Part shown: one piece after another, positions 19,125-28,985 of the stretch
Layout of the letters: each line of letters opens with the position of its first letter
Numbering within the stretch: the first letter of the stretch is position 1
From: Methylobacterium sp. J-076
GTDB lineage: Bacteria > Pseudomonadota > Alphaproteobacteria > Rhizobiales > Beijerinckiaceae
Direction of reading: 5' to 3'
DNA length: 64,000 nt
Assembly: GCF_022829405.1 (NCBI RefSeq)
Contig: NZ_JAKSXW010000140.1
Span: 25,383 to 89,382, forward strand
Notes under the pieces: model-generated
The model's input: the letters and a program-made list of their open reading frames with translations, nothing else
What the model was told of the DNA's origin: nothing
Databases searched by the model: none
Program-made: the position numbers and the translations under genes

Positions 19125-20510
19125 TTACAGAACCGGCTCCCGCAGGTGCCACTGCGTGGCGCCCTGGTAGGCCTGCCCGATGCGCAGGGCCATCGCCTCG
19201 TCGTAGCCCCGGCAGGCGATCTGAAGCGACATCGGCAGGCCCCCGGCCGTGAAGCCGGCCGGCAGCGCCAGGGCGCAGAGGTCGAGCAGGTTGCCGAAGC
19301 GGGTGAAGCGCGAGGGCATCATCCCCTCGTCCACCGCGTCGAGGGGGATCGCCGCGCTTTCCGTCGTCGGGGTCAGGAGGGCGTCGATTCCCTCCATTGC
19401 GGCCGCGAACCGTGCCTTCATCTCCGCCCGGCGGCGCTGGGTGCGCAGATAGGTCTCCGCCGAGACCGAGGCGCCGGCCAGGATCCGCGCCCGCACCGCG
19501 TCGCCGAGGGGAGAGGCCGCGTCCTCGGCCAGGGCGCCGTTCTCCAGATAGGCTTCCGCGCTGGTGATCCCGTTCATGGCGACGATGTCGGCGAACCGGA
19601 ACGGCAGGGCGATCTCGACGATCTCGGCCCCCTCCCCCGCCAGCACGGCGAGGGCGCCGTCGTAGGCCGCGAGCACCTCCGGCGCGGTGCCCTGGCGCTC
19701 GGCCTCCGGCATGCGGGCGAGGCGCAGGCCCCGGACACCGCGGTTCAGGACGCCCCACGGGTCGGCCGGCACGACGCCCCGCGTCGTCGGGTCGAGGGGA
19801 TCGGGGCCGGAGATCGCCTCGTAGAGCAGGGCCGTGTCCTCGACGGTGCGGGCCAGGGGGCCGGGGGTGTCGAGGGTCGCCGAGAGCGGCACGATCCCGG
19901 AGGTCGAGACCCGGCCCACCGTGACCTTGAGCCCGGTGAGGCCGCAGAACGCGGCGGGCAGGCGCACGGAGCCGCCGGTGTCGGTGCCGATGCCCCACGG
20001 AGCGAGGCGCGCGGCGACGGCGACGCCCGTGCCGCTCGATGAGCCGCCGGGGGTGCGCGCCACCTCCGGATCCCAGGGGTTCCAGGGCGTGCCGAGATGC
20101 TGGTTCGTGCCCCAGCCGCCATAGGCGAATTCGACGGTATGGGTCTTGCCGAGCACGATCATGCCCTGCGCGATCAGCCGCCGGGCGACGGTGGCCGTGC
20201 GGGTGGCCCGGCGGGTCCGGTGGGCGGCCGAACCGCCCATGGTGATCCGGCCCTCCATGTCGATCAGGTCCTTCAGCACGACGGGCACGCCGTGCAGGGG
20301 GCCGACCGCGTGCCCCGACCGGATCGCCCGGTCGGCGCCCTCGGCGGCCAAGCGCGCATCCTGCCAGAAGACCTCGGTGAAGGCCTGCAGCTTGGGCTCC
20401 AGCCGCTCGATCCGGCCGAGCATGGCCTCGACGGCCTCCACGGGCGAGACTTTCCGGGCGGCGATCGCGCGGGCCAGGGCCGCGGCGGAAAGGGTGTGCA
20501 GGTCGGTCAT
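19125..20510 (-). CDS. Amidase, amidase-signature family
   Basis: The 461-residue enzyme has the Ser-cisSer-Lys triad context: VVLKDLIDMEG (lysine near residue 80), TPGGSSSGTGVAVAA (cis-serine) and GTDTGGSVRLPAAFCG (nucleophile near 180). It would hydrolyse carboxamides, possibly those made by the nearby nitrile hydratase, though the intervening sigma gene separates them. Its start overlaps the stop of the upstream binding-protein gene by four bases, so these two are co-expressed. Confidence 0.9.
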   Translation of the reverse strand: MTDLHTLSAAALARAIAARKVSPVEAVEAMLGRIERLEPKLQAFTEVFWQDARLAAEGADRAIRSGHAVGPLHGVPVVLKDLIDMEGRITMGGSAAHRTRRATRTATVARRLIAQGMIVLGKTHTVEFAYGGWGTNQHLGTPWNPWDPEVARTPGGSSSGTGVAVAARLAPWGIGTDTGGSVRLPAAFCGLTGLKVTVGRVSTSGIVPLSATLDTPGPLARTVEDTALLYEAISGPDPLDPTTRGVVPADPWGVLNRGVRGLRLARMPEAERQGTAPEVLAAYDGALAVLAGEGAEIVEIALPFRFADIVAMNGITSAEAYLENGALAEDAASPLGDAVRARILAGASVSAETYLRTQRRRAEMKARFAAAMEGIDALLTPTTESAAIPLDAVDEGMMPSRFTRFGNLLDLCALALPAGFTAGGLPMSLQIACRGYDEAMALRIGQAYQGATQWHLREPVL

Positions 20511-22129
20511 GGCGTGGCGGTTCCCGCTCCCTGGACGCTGACGAGGGTGAGATCGACGAACCAGGATTGGGGCGAGACGAAGCCTTTCACCGTCTTCGCC
20601 ATGCCCCTCGGGTTGAGGTCGTGGACGATGTAGAGCCAGGGCGGGTTGTCCACGAGGCGCTCGTGGGCGATCCGCGTCTGCGCGTCGATCACCTTCTGGT
20701 CCGTGGTCTCGGCCAGGGCCTTGAGCGCCGCGTCGAACCGGTCGTCCTTCCAGTTGGGGAAGTTGAACCCGCCGGGCGGGAACCGGGACGAGGAGAAATA
20801 GCGCTCCATCACCGCCGCGTCGGAGGAGGGCGAGGAGACGTTCAGGGCGTTCGCCCCCTGGAGCCCGCCGGCATCCGGCGGCAGGCGGCTCGAATTGAGC
20901 AGGACCTGCCATTCGACCACGTTGAACGACACGTCCACATTGCAAGCCTGCTTCAGGTTCTCCTGAAGGTACTCGTTCATCGGCATCGGCAGCATCTGCC
21001 CGGAGCCCGAGGACGAGACCATGACCTTGAGGGCCAGCGGCTTGCCGGGACCGTAGCCCGCCGCCGCCAGGAGCGCCTTCCCCTTCGCCGGATCGGAAAC
21101 GTAATGATTCTCCGGCGAGCCGAAATTCGGGTCCTTGTCGTTGAGCCAGCCCGAGGCGGGCTCGGCGGTGCCGTTGAGCAGGGCGACGATGCCGCTGCGG
21201 TCGACGCAATAGTTGAGCGCCTGCCGCACCCGCACGTCCTTGAGCGGGCTGTCGGCGGCGGCGATGTTGAAGATCCACGGCCAGACATGCGGGTAGGAGC
21301 CGGCGGTGATCGTGAAGCCGGCCTGCTTGAGCGAGGGGATCGCGTCGGGGGCCGGCACTTCGATCCAGTCCACCTGCCCCGAGCGCAGGGCGGCCACCCG
21401 GGCATTGGCCTCGGGGATCGGCAGAAGGCGGACCCGGTCGACCTTCGCCATGCGGTCGGGATCCCAGTAGCCGCCGTTGCGGGCGAGATCGACCGATTCC
21501 CGGGGGCTGACCTTCACGATGCGGAACGGGCCGGTTCCGGCGGCGGGCAGGGCCGGCACCTTCGTCCAATCCCGGCCCGCCTTCTCGAAGGATTGGGGCG
21601 AGGTGAACAGCAAGTACACCGCCATGTAGGGGAAGTACGAGGCGACCTGCGTCGTGGTGATCTGCACGGTGGCGTCATCGACCTTGCGGTAGCTCGCGAC
21701 GATCGGCGCCCGCGCCCGGGAGATGCCCGCCGCCTGAGGCTCGAATTGCGGGCTGCCGTTCTTGAAGTAACGGTCGAGGTTCCAGACCACGGCGTCGGCG
21801 TCGAAGGGCGTGCCGTCGTGGAACGTCACGCCCTGGCGCAGGTGGAAGGTCCAGACGTGGGCGTCGGCCGGGTCCTGCTCCCAGCTCGTGGCCAGGGCGG
21901 GCTTGATGCCGGAGGGCTTGTCGGTGCTCCTCAAATCCCACTGCGTCAGGCCCTCGAAGATCGGGTAGCCCAGGAAGCGCATGCCCTCGAAGCCGTTGTT
22001 CGGCATGCCGGTGGCGGTGGGCACGTCGGTCGCCGTCATGGCGATGCGCAGGACGCTTTCGGCCCGGGCGGGGGCGGCGAGGGCGAGGAGCCCGGCGAGC
22101 GTCAGGGCAGTCCGTCGGTGAAGCTGCAT
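20507..22129 (-). CDS. ABC transporter substrate-binding protein, peptide/nickel family
   Basis: The 540-residue periplasmic protein has a cleavable signal peptide (RRTALTLAGLLALAAPARAE) and the family 5 binding fold: the VWTFHLRQGVTFHDGTPFDA signature near residue 95, PAAGTGPFRIVKVSPRE, and VRQALNYCVDRSGIVALLNG. It should capture an oligopeptide-like or amidated substrate. No permease or ATPase genes are in the window, so it must use a transporter encoded elsewhere. It is coupled to the amidase gene and divergent from the ThDP-enzyme gene. Confidence 0.92.
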   Translation of the reverse strand: MQLHRRTALTLAGLLALAAPARAESVLRIAMTATDVPTATGMPNNGFEGMRFLGYPIFEGLTQWDLRSTDKPSGIKPALATSWEQDPADAHVWTFHLRQGVTFHDGTPFDADAVVWNLDRYFKNGSPQFEPQAAGISRARAPIVASYRKVDDATVQITTTQVASYFPYMAVYLLFTSPQSFEKAGRDWTKVPALPAAGTGPFRIVKVSPRESVDLARNGGYWDPDRMAKVDRVRLLPIPEANARVAALRSGQVDWIEVPAPDAIPSLKQAGFTITAGSYPHVWPWIFNIAAADSPLKDVRVRQALNYCVDRSGIVALLNGTAEPASGWLNDKDPNFGSPENHYVSDPAKGKALLAAAGYGPGKPLALKVMVSSSGSGQMLPMPMNEYLQENLKQACNVDVSFNVVEWQVLLNSSRLPPDAGGLQGANALNVSSPSSDAAVMERYFSSSRFPPGGFNFPNWKDDRFDAALKALAETTDQKVIDAQTRIAHERLVDNPPWLYIVHDLNPRGMAKTVKGFVSPQSWFVDLTLVSVQGAGTATP

Positions 22130-22295
22130 GGCATGTCCGGTGACCGTGGCAGACGCGCCGCCCCCGGCAAGTCCCGCGCCATCACGGCCGCCGCCGTCGG
22201 GGGGCCGCGCCCGTCCGGCGTGCATCCGAGGCCCCTTGCGCCGGAGCCCTGCCGTGCGACGATGCCGGGGTTGCGACTGGCGCAGGAGGGACCGC

Positions 22296-23876
22296 GTGGC
22301 TGAACCGACGGTGGAGGCGGCGGCGGCGTCGATGAACGGCGCCGAGAGCCTGGTGCGGACCCTGGTGGCAGGCGGCGTCGAGGTCTGCTTCACCAATCCC
22401 GGCACCTCCGAGATGCACTTCGTGGCCGCCCTCGACCGGGTCGAGGGGATGCGCTGCGTGCTCTGCCTGTTCGAGGGCGGGGCCACCGGCGCGGCCGACG
22501 GCTACGCCCGCATGGCCGACAAGCCGGCCTCGACCCTGCTCCACCTCGGGCCCGGCCTCTCCAACGGGTTGGCCAACCTGCACAACGCCCGGCGGGCGCG
22601 CTCGCCCCTCGTGAACATCGTCGGCGAGCACGCCACCTACCACCGGCAGTACGACGCGCCCCTCACCTCGGACATCGAGGGGCTGGCGCGTCCCATGTCG
22701 GCCTGGGTGCGGACGGGGATGAGCGCCGAGGCCATCGCCCGCGACGGTGCCGACGCCATCGCCGCCGCCCGGACGGCGCCGGGGCAGGTGGCGACGCTGA
22801 TCCTCCCGGCCAACACCGCCTGGGACCCCGGCACGGGCGTCGCCCCCGTGCCGCCGGTGCCGGAGCGGGCGCGGGTGGAGGACGACGCGGTCTCGGCCGC
22901 CGCCCGGGCGCTGGCGAGCGGCGAGCCGGTGCTGCTCCACCTCGGCGACCGGGCGGTGCGCGGGCAAGGCCGCGTCCTGGCCGACAGGATCGCCCGGAAG
23001 ACCGGCGCGAAGCTGCTCGCCATGACCTCGAACGCCCGGATCGACCGGGGCGCGGGCACGGTGCCCATCGAGCGCCTGCCCTACCCGATCGATCAGGCCA
23101 TCGAGGCGCTGAAGGGCTTCCGCCACATCATCCTCGTGGGCGCCACGCAGCCGGTCGGGTTCTTCGCCTATCCCGGCAAGCCGAGCCTGCTCGCCCCCGA
23201 GGGCTGCCGCACCCTCACCCTCGCCACCCCCGCCGAGGACCAGATCGACGCCCTCGCGCGGCTCGCCGAGGCGGTGAATGCGCCGGAGGTCGCCCTCCCC
23301 GATCTCGGCCGGCGGCCGGAGATCCCCTCATCCGGTGCCCTCGAACAGGACGGCATCGGGGCCGTGCTCGGCGCGCTGATCCCGGAGGGCGCGGTGATCT
23401 GCGACGAGTCCCTCACCACGGGCCGCAACTTCTTCGGGCTCACCAAGGCCAGCGCGCCGCATTCCTGGCTCCAGCTCAGCGGCGGCTCCATCGGCGTCGG
23501 CATCCCCATGTCCACGGGGGCCGCGGTGGCCTGTCCCGGCCGGAAGGTGATCAACCTCCAGGCCGACGGCAGCGGCCTCTACACGGTCCAGGCGCTCTGG
23601 ACGCAGGCCCGGGAGCGCCTGGACGTGGTGACGGTGGTCTGGTCGAACCGCGCCTACGCGATCCTGCGCGGCGAGCTCGCCAATGTCGGCGCCCACAATC
23701 CCGGCCCGAAGGCCATCGGGATGCTGAGCCTCGACGATCCGGCCATGGACTGGGTCTCCCTGGCCCGGGGCTTCGGCGTCGATGGGCGCCGGGTCGAGAC
23801 GCTGGCCGAATTCGCCGACGCCCTGCGGCACGGCCTCGCCGAGAGGGGGCCGTACCTCATCGAGGTGGTCTTGTGA
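22296..23876 (+). CDS. ThDP-dependent enzyme, acetolactate synthase-like
   Basis: The 526-residue protein has the three domains of the acetolactate synthase/benzoylformate decarboxylase group. CFTNPGTSEMHF and CLFEGGATGAADGYARM carry the ThDP-activating glutamate near residue 60. A central domain follows, then the ThDP/Mg motif ADGSGLYT ending SNRAY. The start is the GTG at 22296, chosen because AGGAGG sits seven bases upstream. No regulatory subunit gene is adjacent, so a 2-oxoacid decarboxylase or ligase in catabolism is more likely than valine synthesis. Its stop overlaps the next start (GTGA). Confidence 0.88.
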   Translation: MAEPTVEAAAASMNGAESLVRTLVAGGVEVCFTNPGTSEMHFVAALDRVEGMRCVLCLFEGGATGAADGYARMADKPASTLLHLGPGLSNGLANLHNARRARSPLVNIVGEHATYHRQYDAPLTSDIEGLARPMSAWVRTGMSAEAIARDGADAIAAARTAPGQVATLILPANTAWDPGTGVAPVPPVPERARVEDDAVSAAARALASGEPVLLHLGDRAVRGQGRVLADRIARKTGAKLLAMTSNARIDRGAGTVPIERLPYPIDQAIEALKGFRHIILVGATQPVGFFAYPGKPSLLAPEGCRTLTLATPAEDQIDALARLAEAVNAPEVALPDLGRRPEIPSSGALEQDGIGAVLGALIPEGAVICDESLTTGRNFFGLTKASAPHSWLQLSGGSIGVGIPMSTGAAVACPGRKVINLQADGSGLYTVQALWTQARERLDVVTVVWSNRAYAILRGELANVGAHNPGPKAIGMLSLDDPAMDWVSLARGFGVDGRRVETLAEFADALRHGLAERGPYLIEVVL

Positions 23877-26218
23877 GTTCCGGCTTCACCCTGCCGGGCC
23901 TCGGCGGCCCGGCGGAGATCCGCATCGACCGCTGGGGCCTCGCCCATATCCGGGCGGGGAGCGCCCTCGACGCCTACCGCGTCCAGGGCTTCAACGCCGC
24001 CCGGGACCGGCTGTGGCAGCTCGACCTCTGGCGCAAGCGCGGCCTCGGGCTGCTGGCGGCGGATTTCGGGCCGGGCTTCCTCGCCCAGGACCGGGCGGCA
24101 CGCCTCTTCCTCTACCGGGGCGACATGGAGGCCGAGTGGGCCGCCTACGGCCCGCAGGACACGAAGGCCATCGTCACCGCCTTCGTCGACGGCCTCAACG
24201 CCTTCGTCGCCCTGACCGAAGGGCGGCCGGACCTCCTCCCGCCGGAATTCGCCCTGACGGACACGGTGCCCGCCACCTGGGCGCCGGAGGACGTGGTCCG
24301 CATCCGCAGCCACGGGCTGGTGCGCAACGTCCTCTCCGAGGTGGCGCGGGCGAAGGTGCTGGCCCGGGGCGGCGGCCTCGCCACCGACGACCTGCGCAAG
24401 CGCCTGAGCCCGCCGCACGAGCCCGTGGTGCCGGAGGGTCTCGACGCCTCCGACTGGCCCGACGACCTCCTCGACACGTTCCGCCTCGCCACGGCGCAGG
24501 TGAATTTCTCGCCCGCGCGGATGGCGGCCACCCGCGCGGAGGCGTGGGACTGGTCGAAGGTCGATGCCCACGGGGCCGTGGGCCGCCGGGGCGCGGCAGC
24601 CCCGCCGGAGCTGAGCGAAGGCTCGAACAACTGGGTGGTCGGCCCCGGCCGCACCGTGACCGGGCGGCCGATCCTGGCGAGCGATCCGCACCGGATCTAC
24701 CTCAACCCCTCCCTGCGCTACGCCGTGCACCTGACCGCGCCGGGTCTCGACGTCATCGGGGCGGGCGAGCCGGCCCTGCCCGGCATCTCCATCGGCCATA
24801 ACGGCCACGCCGCCTTTAGCCTCACCATCGCGCCGATGGACCAGGAGGACCTGTTCGTCTGCGCGAAGCACGCCGACGACCCGGACCTCGTCCGCCACGG
24901 CGACGGCTGGGAGCCGATCCGTCGCGTGGCCGAGACCATCCCCGTCCGGGGGGGACCGGACGAGGCGGTGACCTTCGGCTTCACCCGCCATGGCCCGGTC
25001 GTCGCGGAGGATGCGGCCCGCGCCTTCGCCCTCTCCACCGTCTGGTCCGCGCCGGGCTCCGCCGCCTATCTCGGCAGCCTTGCCTATCTCGGCGCCACCA
25101 GCCCCGAGGCGTTCGGCCAGGCCCTGCGCCACTGGTCGGCGCCCTCCGTGAACCAGCTCTACGCCGACCGGGACGGGCGGATCGCGTGGTTCATGGCGGG
25201 CAAGGCACCCCGGCGCCCGGCCCATGACGGGCTGCTCCCCGTCCCCGGCGACGGCCGCTTCGACTGGTCCGGCTTCCTCGACGCCGCCGAGCTGCCCTGC
25301 GCCATCGACCCGGCCGAGGGCTGGATCGCCACCGCCAACGAGATGAACCTGCCGCCCTCCTACCCGGCCGAGGCGCGCAAGATCGGCTTTGAATGGCATG
25401 AGCCCTGGCGCGCCGACCGCATCCGCGCGGTGCTCGGCGGGCAGACGGCCCACCGCCTCGCCGATTCGCAGGCTCTCCAGGCGGATGCCTATTCCGAGCC
25501 GGCCCTGCGGATCGCCCGGATCGCCTGCGCCGTCCCGGCCGGGGAGCGGGGGGAAATCCAGCGGGCGCAGGCTCTGCTCCGGGGCTTCGACGGCGTCCTC
25601 GCCGCCGACAGCGTCGCCGCCGCCCTGGTCGAGGTGCTGTGGGTGCGCCACCTGCGCCCGGCGCTGATCGCGGCCCTGGTGCCGGACGGGGCGACGGCGA
25701 GGCTGATCCCGCCCGGCGACGCGCAGAGCCTGATCGAGCGCCTGGAGACGGGCCTCGCCCCGGAGCGCCGGGCGCCCCTGGTGGCACAGGCCCTCGCGGC
25801 GGCTTGGGAGACCTGCCGGGCGACGATGGGCGAGGACCCCGCCGTTTGGGCCTGGGGGCGTCTCCACCGGGCGCTGTTCGCCCATCCCCTCTCGCCCCTC
25901 GGCGGGGACGGGGCGTGGGATGTCGGCCCGTTCCCCCTCGGCGGGGCCGGGGCCAGCCCGATGAACGCCGAGTACCGGACGGACACGTTCCGGGTCACGA
26001 ACGGCGCGTCGTTCCGCATGGTGGTCGATGTCGGCGCCTGGGACGCCTCGGTCTTCGTCAACGTCCCCGGCCAGTCGGGCGACCCCCGCAGCCCGCATTA
26101 CCGCGACCTCGCGGGGGTCTGGTCCCGGCAGGACCACGTGCCGATGCCCTACACCCGCGAGGCGGTGGAGGCGGCGACGCGGACGACGATCCTCCTCACC
26201 CCGGAAGCCGGCGCGTGA
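23873..26218 (+). CDS. Penicillin acylase family N-terminal-nucleophile hydrolase
   Basis: The 781-residue precursor belongs to the penicillin/cephalosporin/acyl-homoserine-lactone acylase family, which cleaves amide bonds of N-acyl compounds. The autoprocessing site is GSNNWVV near residue 250; the serine becomes the N-terminal nucleophile of the beta chain, and ASDPHRIYLNPS follows. No clear signal peptide is visible, so it may act in the cytoplasm, which is unusual. It is translated from a GTG that overlaps the ThDP-enzyme stop. Confidence 0.9.
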   Translation: MSSGFTLPGLGGPAEIRIDRWGLAHIRAGSALDAYRVQGFNAARDRLWQLDLWRKRGLGLLAADFGPGFLAQDRAARLFLYRGDMEAEWAAYGPQDTKAIVTAFVDGLNAFVALTEGRPDLLPPEFALTDTVPATWAPEDVVRIRSHGLVRNVLSEVARAKVLARGGGLATDDLRKRLSPPHEPVVPEGLDASDWPDDLLDTFRLATAQVNFSPARMAATRAEAWDWSKVDAHGAVGRRGAAAPPELSEGSNNWVVGPGRTVTGRPILASDPHRIYLNPSLRYAVHLTAPGLDVIGAGEPALPGISIGHNGHAAFSLTIAPMDQEDLFVCAKHADDPDLVRHGDGWEPIRRVAETIPVRGGPDEAVTFGFTRHGPVVAEDAARAFALSTVWSAPGSAAYLGSLAYLGATSPEAFGQALRHWSAPSVNQLYADRDGRIAWFMAGKAPRRPAHDGLLPVPGDGRFDWSGFLDAAELPCAIDPAEGWIATANEMNLPPSYPAEARKIGFEWHEPWRADRIRAVLGGQTAHRLADSQALQADAYSEPALRIARIACAVPAGERGEIQRAQALLRGFDGVLAADSVAAALVEVLWVRHLRPALIAALVPDGATARLIPPGDAQSLIERLETGLAPERRAPLVAQALAAAWETCRATMGEDPAVWAWGRLHRALFAHPLSPLGGDGAWDVGPFPLGGAGASPMNAEYRTDTFRVTNGASFRMVVDVGAWDASVFVNVPGQSGDPRSPHYRDLAGVWSRQDHVPMPYTREAVEAATRTTILLTPEAGA

Positions 26219-26258
26219 CTTGCTGGTTGCCCGCACGCAAAGACACGAAGGACGACCT

Positions 26259-27740
26259 TTGAAGATCTTCATCGCCGGGCTCGCCACCGAGACCAATACC
26301 TTCGCCCCCCTGCCCACCGGCCGCGCGGCCTTCCTGGCCGACTATTCCCGCCGGGACGGCACCCGCGCCCCGCCCTCCCTGAGCAACATCGGCCTGAAGG
26401 CGTGGCGGGAGTTGGCCGAGGCGGACGGGCACACGGTGGTGGAAAGCCTCTCGACCTTCGCCCAGCCCGGCGGCACCACCCTGCGGGCCGTCTACGAGGA
26501 GTTGCGCGACACGCTCCTCGACGACCTGCGCGCGGCGATGCCGGTGGATGCCGTGCTGCTGTTCATGCACGGGGCGATGGTGGCCGAGGGCTACGACGAT
26601 TGCGAGGGCGATACGCTGGAGCACGTCCGGGCGGTGGTCGGGCCGGAGGTGACGGTCGGCGTCGAGATCGACCTGCACTGTCACCTCACCGAGGCGATGC
26701 GCCGATCCTCCGACGTGATGGTGATCTACAAGGAATACCCGCACACCGACATCGTGGACCGGGCGCGCGACCTCTACCCCCTCGTGGTCGGGGCGGCGCA
26801 GGGGCGCATCCGCCCGGTGATGGCCTATGCCGACTGCAAGATGGTGAGCATGTGGCGCACCACCCGCGAGCCGGTGGCGGGCTTCGTCCGCCGGATGACC
26901 GCGCTGGAGGGGCGGGACGGGATCCTCTCCGTCTCCTTCGGGCACGGCTTCCCCTACGCCGACGTGGCCGATGTCGGCGCCAAGATGCTCGTCGTGGCCG
27001 ATGGCGACGGGGCGAAGGCGCAGGCCCTGGCGGACACCCTCGCGGGCGAGGTCTGGGCGATGCGCGAGGCCGCCTCGACCGCCTTCGACACGATCGACGC
27101 CGCCATCGACGCGGCGCTGGCCTCCGACGACCCCCGGCCGATGGTGCTCGCCGACACCGCCGACAATGCCGGGGCCGGGGCGCCCTCCGACAACACCGCG
27201 ATCCTCGCCCGCCTCGTCGCCCGCGGGGTGAAGGGGGCGGCGCTGGGGATGATCTGGGACCCCGGTGCGGTGGGCATCTGCCACGAGGCGGGGCTCGGGG
27301 CGACGTTCGACCTGCGGATCGGCGGCAAGTGCGGCCTGACCTCGGGGGATCCCGTGGACCTGCGCATCACCGTGCGCGGCCTCTCGGAGGACCACAGCCA
27401 GGGCGGGCTCAGCGGCGGGCGGGCGAATCTCGGCCCGGCGGCCTGGGTGGAGGCGGACGGGATCCACCTCGTCCTCACCCACAAGCGCCAGCAGCCCTTC
27501 GCCCCGGATGCCTTCACCGGCCTCGGCCTGGCCCTGGATGACAAGCGCATCGTCGTCGTGAAGTCGATGCAGCACTTCTATGCGGGCTTCATCCCCATCG
27601 CCTCGGCCGTGCGCTACGTGGCGGCGCCGGGGGCGGTGCCGCCGGATTACGGGGCGATCCCCTATACCAAGCGGGACCCCCGCTACTGGCCGCGGGTGGC
27701 GGACCCGTTCTCCGGCCCGGCCTCGGAGGGCGCCCGATGA
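26259..27740 (+). CDS. M81-family metallopeptidase (MlrC-like)
   Basis: The 493-residue protein starts at a TTG with the conserved opening KIFIAGLATETNTFAPLPT. It contains FMHGAMVAEGYDDCEGD, EIDLHCHLTEAM and YKEYPHTD, which are M81/MlrC signatures with likely zinc-binding histidines. MlrC hydrolyses linearised microcystin in sphingomonads, but most family members act on unknown amides. It lies 40 bases after the acylase gene and its stop overlaps the M20 gene start. Confidence 0.9.
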   Translation: MKIFIAGLATETNTFAPLPTGRAAFLADYSRRDGTRAPPSLSNIGLKAWRELAEADGHTVVESLSTFAQPGGTTLRAVYEELRDTLLDDLRAAMPVDAVLLFMHGAMVAEGYDDCEGDTLEHVRAVVGPEVTVGVEIDLHCHLTEAMRRSSDVMVIYKEYPHTDIVDRARDLYPLVVGAAQGRIRPVMAYADCKMVSMWRTTREPVAGFVRRMTALEGRDGILSVSFGHGFPYADVADVGAKMLVVADGDGAKAQALADTLAGEVWAMREAASTAFDTIDAAIDAALASDDPRPMVLADTADNAGAGAPSDNTAILARLVARGVKGAALGMIWDPGAVGICHEAGLGATFDLRIGGKCGLTSGDPVDLRITVRGLSEDHSQGGLSGGRANLGPAAWVEADGIHLVLTHKRQQPFAPDAFTGLGLALDDKRIVVVKSMQHFYAGFIPIASAVRYVAAPGAVPPDYGAIPYTKRDPRYWPRVADPFSGPASEGAR

Positions 27741-28867
27741 CCCTGCAACTGCACTTCGCGGTGGACGAGATCCTGGCGAACCTGCGCGCCTGGGTGGAAT
27801 GCGAGAGCCCCACCCACGATGCGGCGGCGGTCAACCGCATGATGGCGCTCGCCGCCCGCGACCTCGCCCTGCTCGGCGCGCAGGTTGAGACCATCCCCGG
27901 CCATAGGGGCCTCGGCGACTGCGTCCGCGCGCGCCTGCCCCACCCGCGCCGGGACGAGCCGGGCATCCTGATCCTCGGCCACCTCGACACGGTCCATCCC
28001 GTCGGCACCCTGGCGCGGATGCCCTGGCGGATCGAGGGGGACCGCGCCCACGGCCCCGGCGCCCTCGACATGAAGGGCGGCAACGTCATCGCGCTGGCCG
28101 CGATCCGCGCCCTGGCCCGCGCGGGGGCGCGGACGCCCCTGCCGGTGACGGTGCTGTTCACCAGCGACGAGGAGGTCGGCAGCCCCTCGACCCGCGACCT
28201 CATCGAGGGCGAGGCCGCCCGCCACGCCTTCGTCCTCGTGCCCGAGCCCGGCCAGCCCGGCGACGGGGTCGTGACCGGCCGCTACGCCATCGCCCGGTTC
28301 GACCTGGAGGCCCTGGGCCGGCCGAGCCATGCGGGGGCGTCGCCCGGGGAGGGTCGCTCGGCGATCCGCGCCATGGCCCGCAAGGTGCTCGCCATCGACG
28401 CCCTGTCGGACGCCGACTGCACGGTCTCCACGGGCATCGTGTCCGGCGGGCAATGGGTGAACTGCGTGCCCACCACCTGCCGGGGCCAAGCCCTCAGCAT
28501 GGCCAAGCGGCAGGCCGACCTCGACCGGGTGGTGGAGCGGATGCTCGCCCTCTCCGGCGAGGAGGACGGCGTGCTCTTCACCGTGAGACGGGGCGTCACC
28601 CGCCCGGTCTGGGAGCCCGATGCGGGCACCCTGTCCCTCTACGCCCTGGCGAAGGAGATCGCGGCGGAGGCCGGCGTCGCCCTCACCCACGGGAGTGCGG
28701 GGGGCGGGTCGGACGGCAACTTCACCGGAGCCGTCGGCATCCCCACCCTCGACGGCCTCGGCGCCCTCGGCCGCGGCTACCACACCCTGGAAGAGCACGT
28801 CCTCATCGATTCGCTCCCGAGCCGGGCGCGGCTCTTCGCCGGGATGCTGATGCGGCTCGGGGGCTGA
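27737..28867 (+). CDS. M20-family metallopeptidase (carboxypeptidase G2-like)
   Basis: The 376-residue zinc hydrolase shows GHLDTVHPVG (first ligand histidine near residue 81), GALDMKGGN with the bridging aspartate, SDEEVGSPSTRDL with the catalytic glutamate, and the C-terminal ligand in GYHTLEEHV. A dimerisation domain (GRPSHAGASPGEGRSAI) is present. It would release amino acids from N-acyl or peptide substrates, following the acylase and M81 enzyme in the same operon. Its ATG overlaps the previous stop (ATGA). Confidence 0.92.
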   Translation: MTLQLHFAVDEILANLRAWVECESPTHDAAAVNRMMALAARDLALLGAQVETIPGHRGLGDCVRARLPHPRRDEPGILILGHLDTVHPVGTLARMPWRIEGDRAHGPGALDMKGGNVIALAAIRALARAGARTPLPVTVLFTSDEEVGSPSTRDLIEGEAARHAFVLVPEPGQPGDGVVTGRYAIARFDLEALGRPSHAGASPGEGRSAIRAMARKVLAIDALSDADCTVSTGIVSGGQWVNCVPTTCRGQALSMAKRQADLDRVVERMLALSGEEDGVLFTVRRGVTRPVWEPDAGTLSLYALAKEIAAEAGVALTHGSAGGGSDGNFTGAVGIPTLDGLGALGRGYHTLEEHVLIDSLPSRARLFAGMLMRLGG

Positions 28868-28892
28868 GGAGGCCCGCGCCGCCGCCGACCCC

Positions 28893-28980
28893 TCTCCGCC
28901 CTTGCGAGCGGAGCGATCCGGTGCGGCGCGGCATGGAAAACCGTTCCGCCGCCCTGAGTCGCGTCGCTCGCGATGACGCC
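28893..28980. repeat. REP-like intergenic palindrome between convergent genes
   Basis: The gap between the M20 and amidase stops contains TTGCGAGCGGAGCGA near 28899 and, further on, the inverted related sequence TCGCTCGCGATGAC near 28964. An inner pair (GGAAAACCGTTCC) adds a small hairpin. The outer sequence resembles the CATTGCGAGGCGG element at 42506-42555. Both look like copies of one dispersed intergenic repeat. Confidence 0.5.
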
Positions 28981-28985
28981 GCGGG

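Noticed and set aside
23654..26317. An 887-codon minus-strand open frame
   Set aside because: It lies opposite the penicillin acylase gene, which has the GSNNW processing site and conserved overlaps with neighbours.
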